A stretch of 64,000 bases of DNA. It comes from Candidatus Paracaedibacteraceae bacterium. Lineage in GTDB: Bacteria; Pseudomonadota; Alphaproteobacteria; Paracaedibacterales; Paracaedibacteraceae. The notes beneath the pieces were generated by a model. That model did no database searches. It was not told the DNA's origin and was given only the letters and a program-made list of their open reading frames with translations. Where the stretch lies: contig JAHBYI010000002.1 in NCBI GenBank assembly GCA_019636035.1, forward strand, positions 186,001 to 250,000, given 5' to 3'. Numbering within the stretch: the stretch's first letter is position 1; the number at the start of each line of letters is the position of its first letter. Positions 63,239 through 64,000 of this stretch are shown piece after piece. The position numbers and the translations under genes are program-made.

Positions 63239-64000
63239 TGTCTGATAGTCCTAATCGTAGCGGTTTTATGGATGTTGATGCTCTTATTCAACCGATTGCC
63301 GGTGATAATCCTTGCGGGATTTCGTTGCGGTATGAGCCTATTTATGATCAAATTCGCGATGCGCGGCGTGAAGATGATGACACTATATCCTATGGAATTT
63401 GGCAACATGATCTTAAACGGGCTGATTGGTTTAAAGTTGAAAGTTTGTGTTGTGATTCTTTGGCGAGTAAAACCAAAGATTTGCAAATTGCAGGATGGCT
63501 TACCGAAGCTTGGATTCAGTTGGATGGCATTGATGGTTTATGTCGAGGGCTCGACTTGATTGCCAAACTTACCGATAGGTTTTGGTCCGGGATTCATCCG
63601 ACCATTCGATCCGGAGATTTGGAATATCGTTCTCAATTTTTTGATTGGATGAATAAATCTTTTGCTGACCGCCTTGTTAAACTTCTATTCATCCCTAATG
63701 AATTGGGAGAGGGGGTTAGTTATGCTAATTGGTTAGCTGCTCAACGTCTTGACACAGTCAAACGAACGCCTAATTCAGAGCGATGGGTTAAGAAAGCAGA
63801 AGAACGGGGACAAATCTCATTTAAGCAATGTCATACCTTGTTGTCGCGTGTTACCACAGAATTTGGTGATAATTATCTCGAGAGTATCTATTCTGCGCAA
63901 AATACATTGCACGATTTAAAAGGGATTTTGGATGTGCATTATCCCGATAACACGCTGGCCTTTGATGAATTGGGGAACTATCTTGATGATATGGCGCGAA
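63238..64000 (+). CDS. tssA: T6SS assembly protein TssA (ImpA N-terminal; partial, cut by window end)
   Basis: 254 codons present, open at the window end. The ImpA N-terminal domain is clear: DALIQPIAGDNPCGISLRYEPIYDQIRDARREDD and KDLQIAGWLTEAWIQLDGIDGL. TssA primes and coordinates sheath and tube polymerisation at the baseplate. Its C-terminal type (dodecamer, long or short) lies outside the window. ATG shares a base with the PAAR-like stop codon, so spike and TssA are made together. Confidence 0.93.
   Translation, partial: MSDSPNRSGFMDVDALIQPIAGDNPCGISLRYEPIYDQIRDARREDDDTISYGIWQHDLKRADWFKVESLCCDSLASKTKDLQIAGWLTEAWIQLDGIDGLCRGLDLIAKLTDRFWSGIHPTIRSGDLEYRSQFFDWMNKSFADRLVKLLFIPNELGEGVSYANWLAAQRLDTVKRTPNSERWVKKAEERGQISFKQCHTLLSRVTTEFGDNYLESIYSAQNTLHDLKGILDVHYPDNTLAFDELGNYLDDMAR

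Noticed and set aside
62949..63559. Frames overlapping the PAAR-like and tssA genes
   Set aside because: Out-of-frame shadows of two well-supported, coupled genes.

Overview
The window looks like chromosomal DNA of an alphaproteobacterium of moderate to low GC, most plausibly a protist-associated lineage such as Holosporales/Paracaedibacteraceae. This placement is inferred from gene content and order, not from a database search. Pointers are the order dusB / NtrC-type HTH / ntrY / ntrX / trkA, the order pgsA-like / perM / hda, a fused LplT-Aas lysophospholipid salvage protein, a type VI secretion system (T6SS) and many secreted proteins of unknown function. No rRNA, tRNA or CRISPR array was recognised.

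Layout. 1-7.4 kb: the start of folD, a palindromic plus tandem repeat block, rne (RNase E), a secreted protein built of 34-residue repeats, and lplT-aas. 7.7-12.3 kb: two secreted proteins with PQ-rich repeats that share an identical C-terminal tag and terminator, a decayed IS630 element, and a small beta-barrel outer-membrane protein. 12.4-16 kb: dprA and topA. 16.2-19 kb: T6SS sheath and tube genes (tssB, tssC, a divergent hcp). 19-28.9 kb: two small proteins, a secreted unknown, then the dusB-fis-ntrY-ntrX-trkA run and an M23 peptidase. 29-40.9 kb: an EAL phosphodiesterase, pgsA-like/perM/hda, several secreted unknowns, a DUF885 protein, a TrmA/RlmD-type RNA methyltransferase, dapA and a lytic transglycosylase. 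41-53 kb: housekeeping genes (MFS transporter, rpsU, accD, ihfB, coxC, kup, nuoLMN, birA). 53-55.7 kb: an accessory patch with a two-gene secreted/membrane pair, a serine-recombinase remnant and a DUF3644 protein with a HEPN-like RX4H motif. 55.7-64 kb: the second T6SS block, tssK-tssL-tssM-osmC on the minus strand, diverging from a DUF4280-type PAAR-like spike protein and tssA, which runs off the end.

How the parts fit together. The two T6SS blocks lie about 37 kb apart and encode complementary parts: sheath and tube in one; baseplate, membrane complex, spike tip and TssA in the other. tssE, tssF, tssG, tssH, tssJ and vgrG are not in the window. At least nine genes encode proteins with apparent signal peptides and no recognised family, which would suit an organism living in close contact with eukaryotic cells.

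Points most worth following: a dispersed terminal-inverted-repeat element (three copies) whose end supplies the stop codon of kup and birA and a Shine-Dalgarno sequence for a third gene; a modular C-terminal tag shared by two otherwise different secreted repeat proteins; an NtrX lacking both GAFTGA and the Walker B aspartate, next to what looks like an NtrC reduced to its DNA-binding domain; and an OsmC-family gene translationally coupled to tssM.
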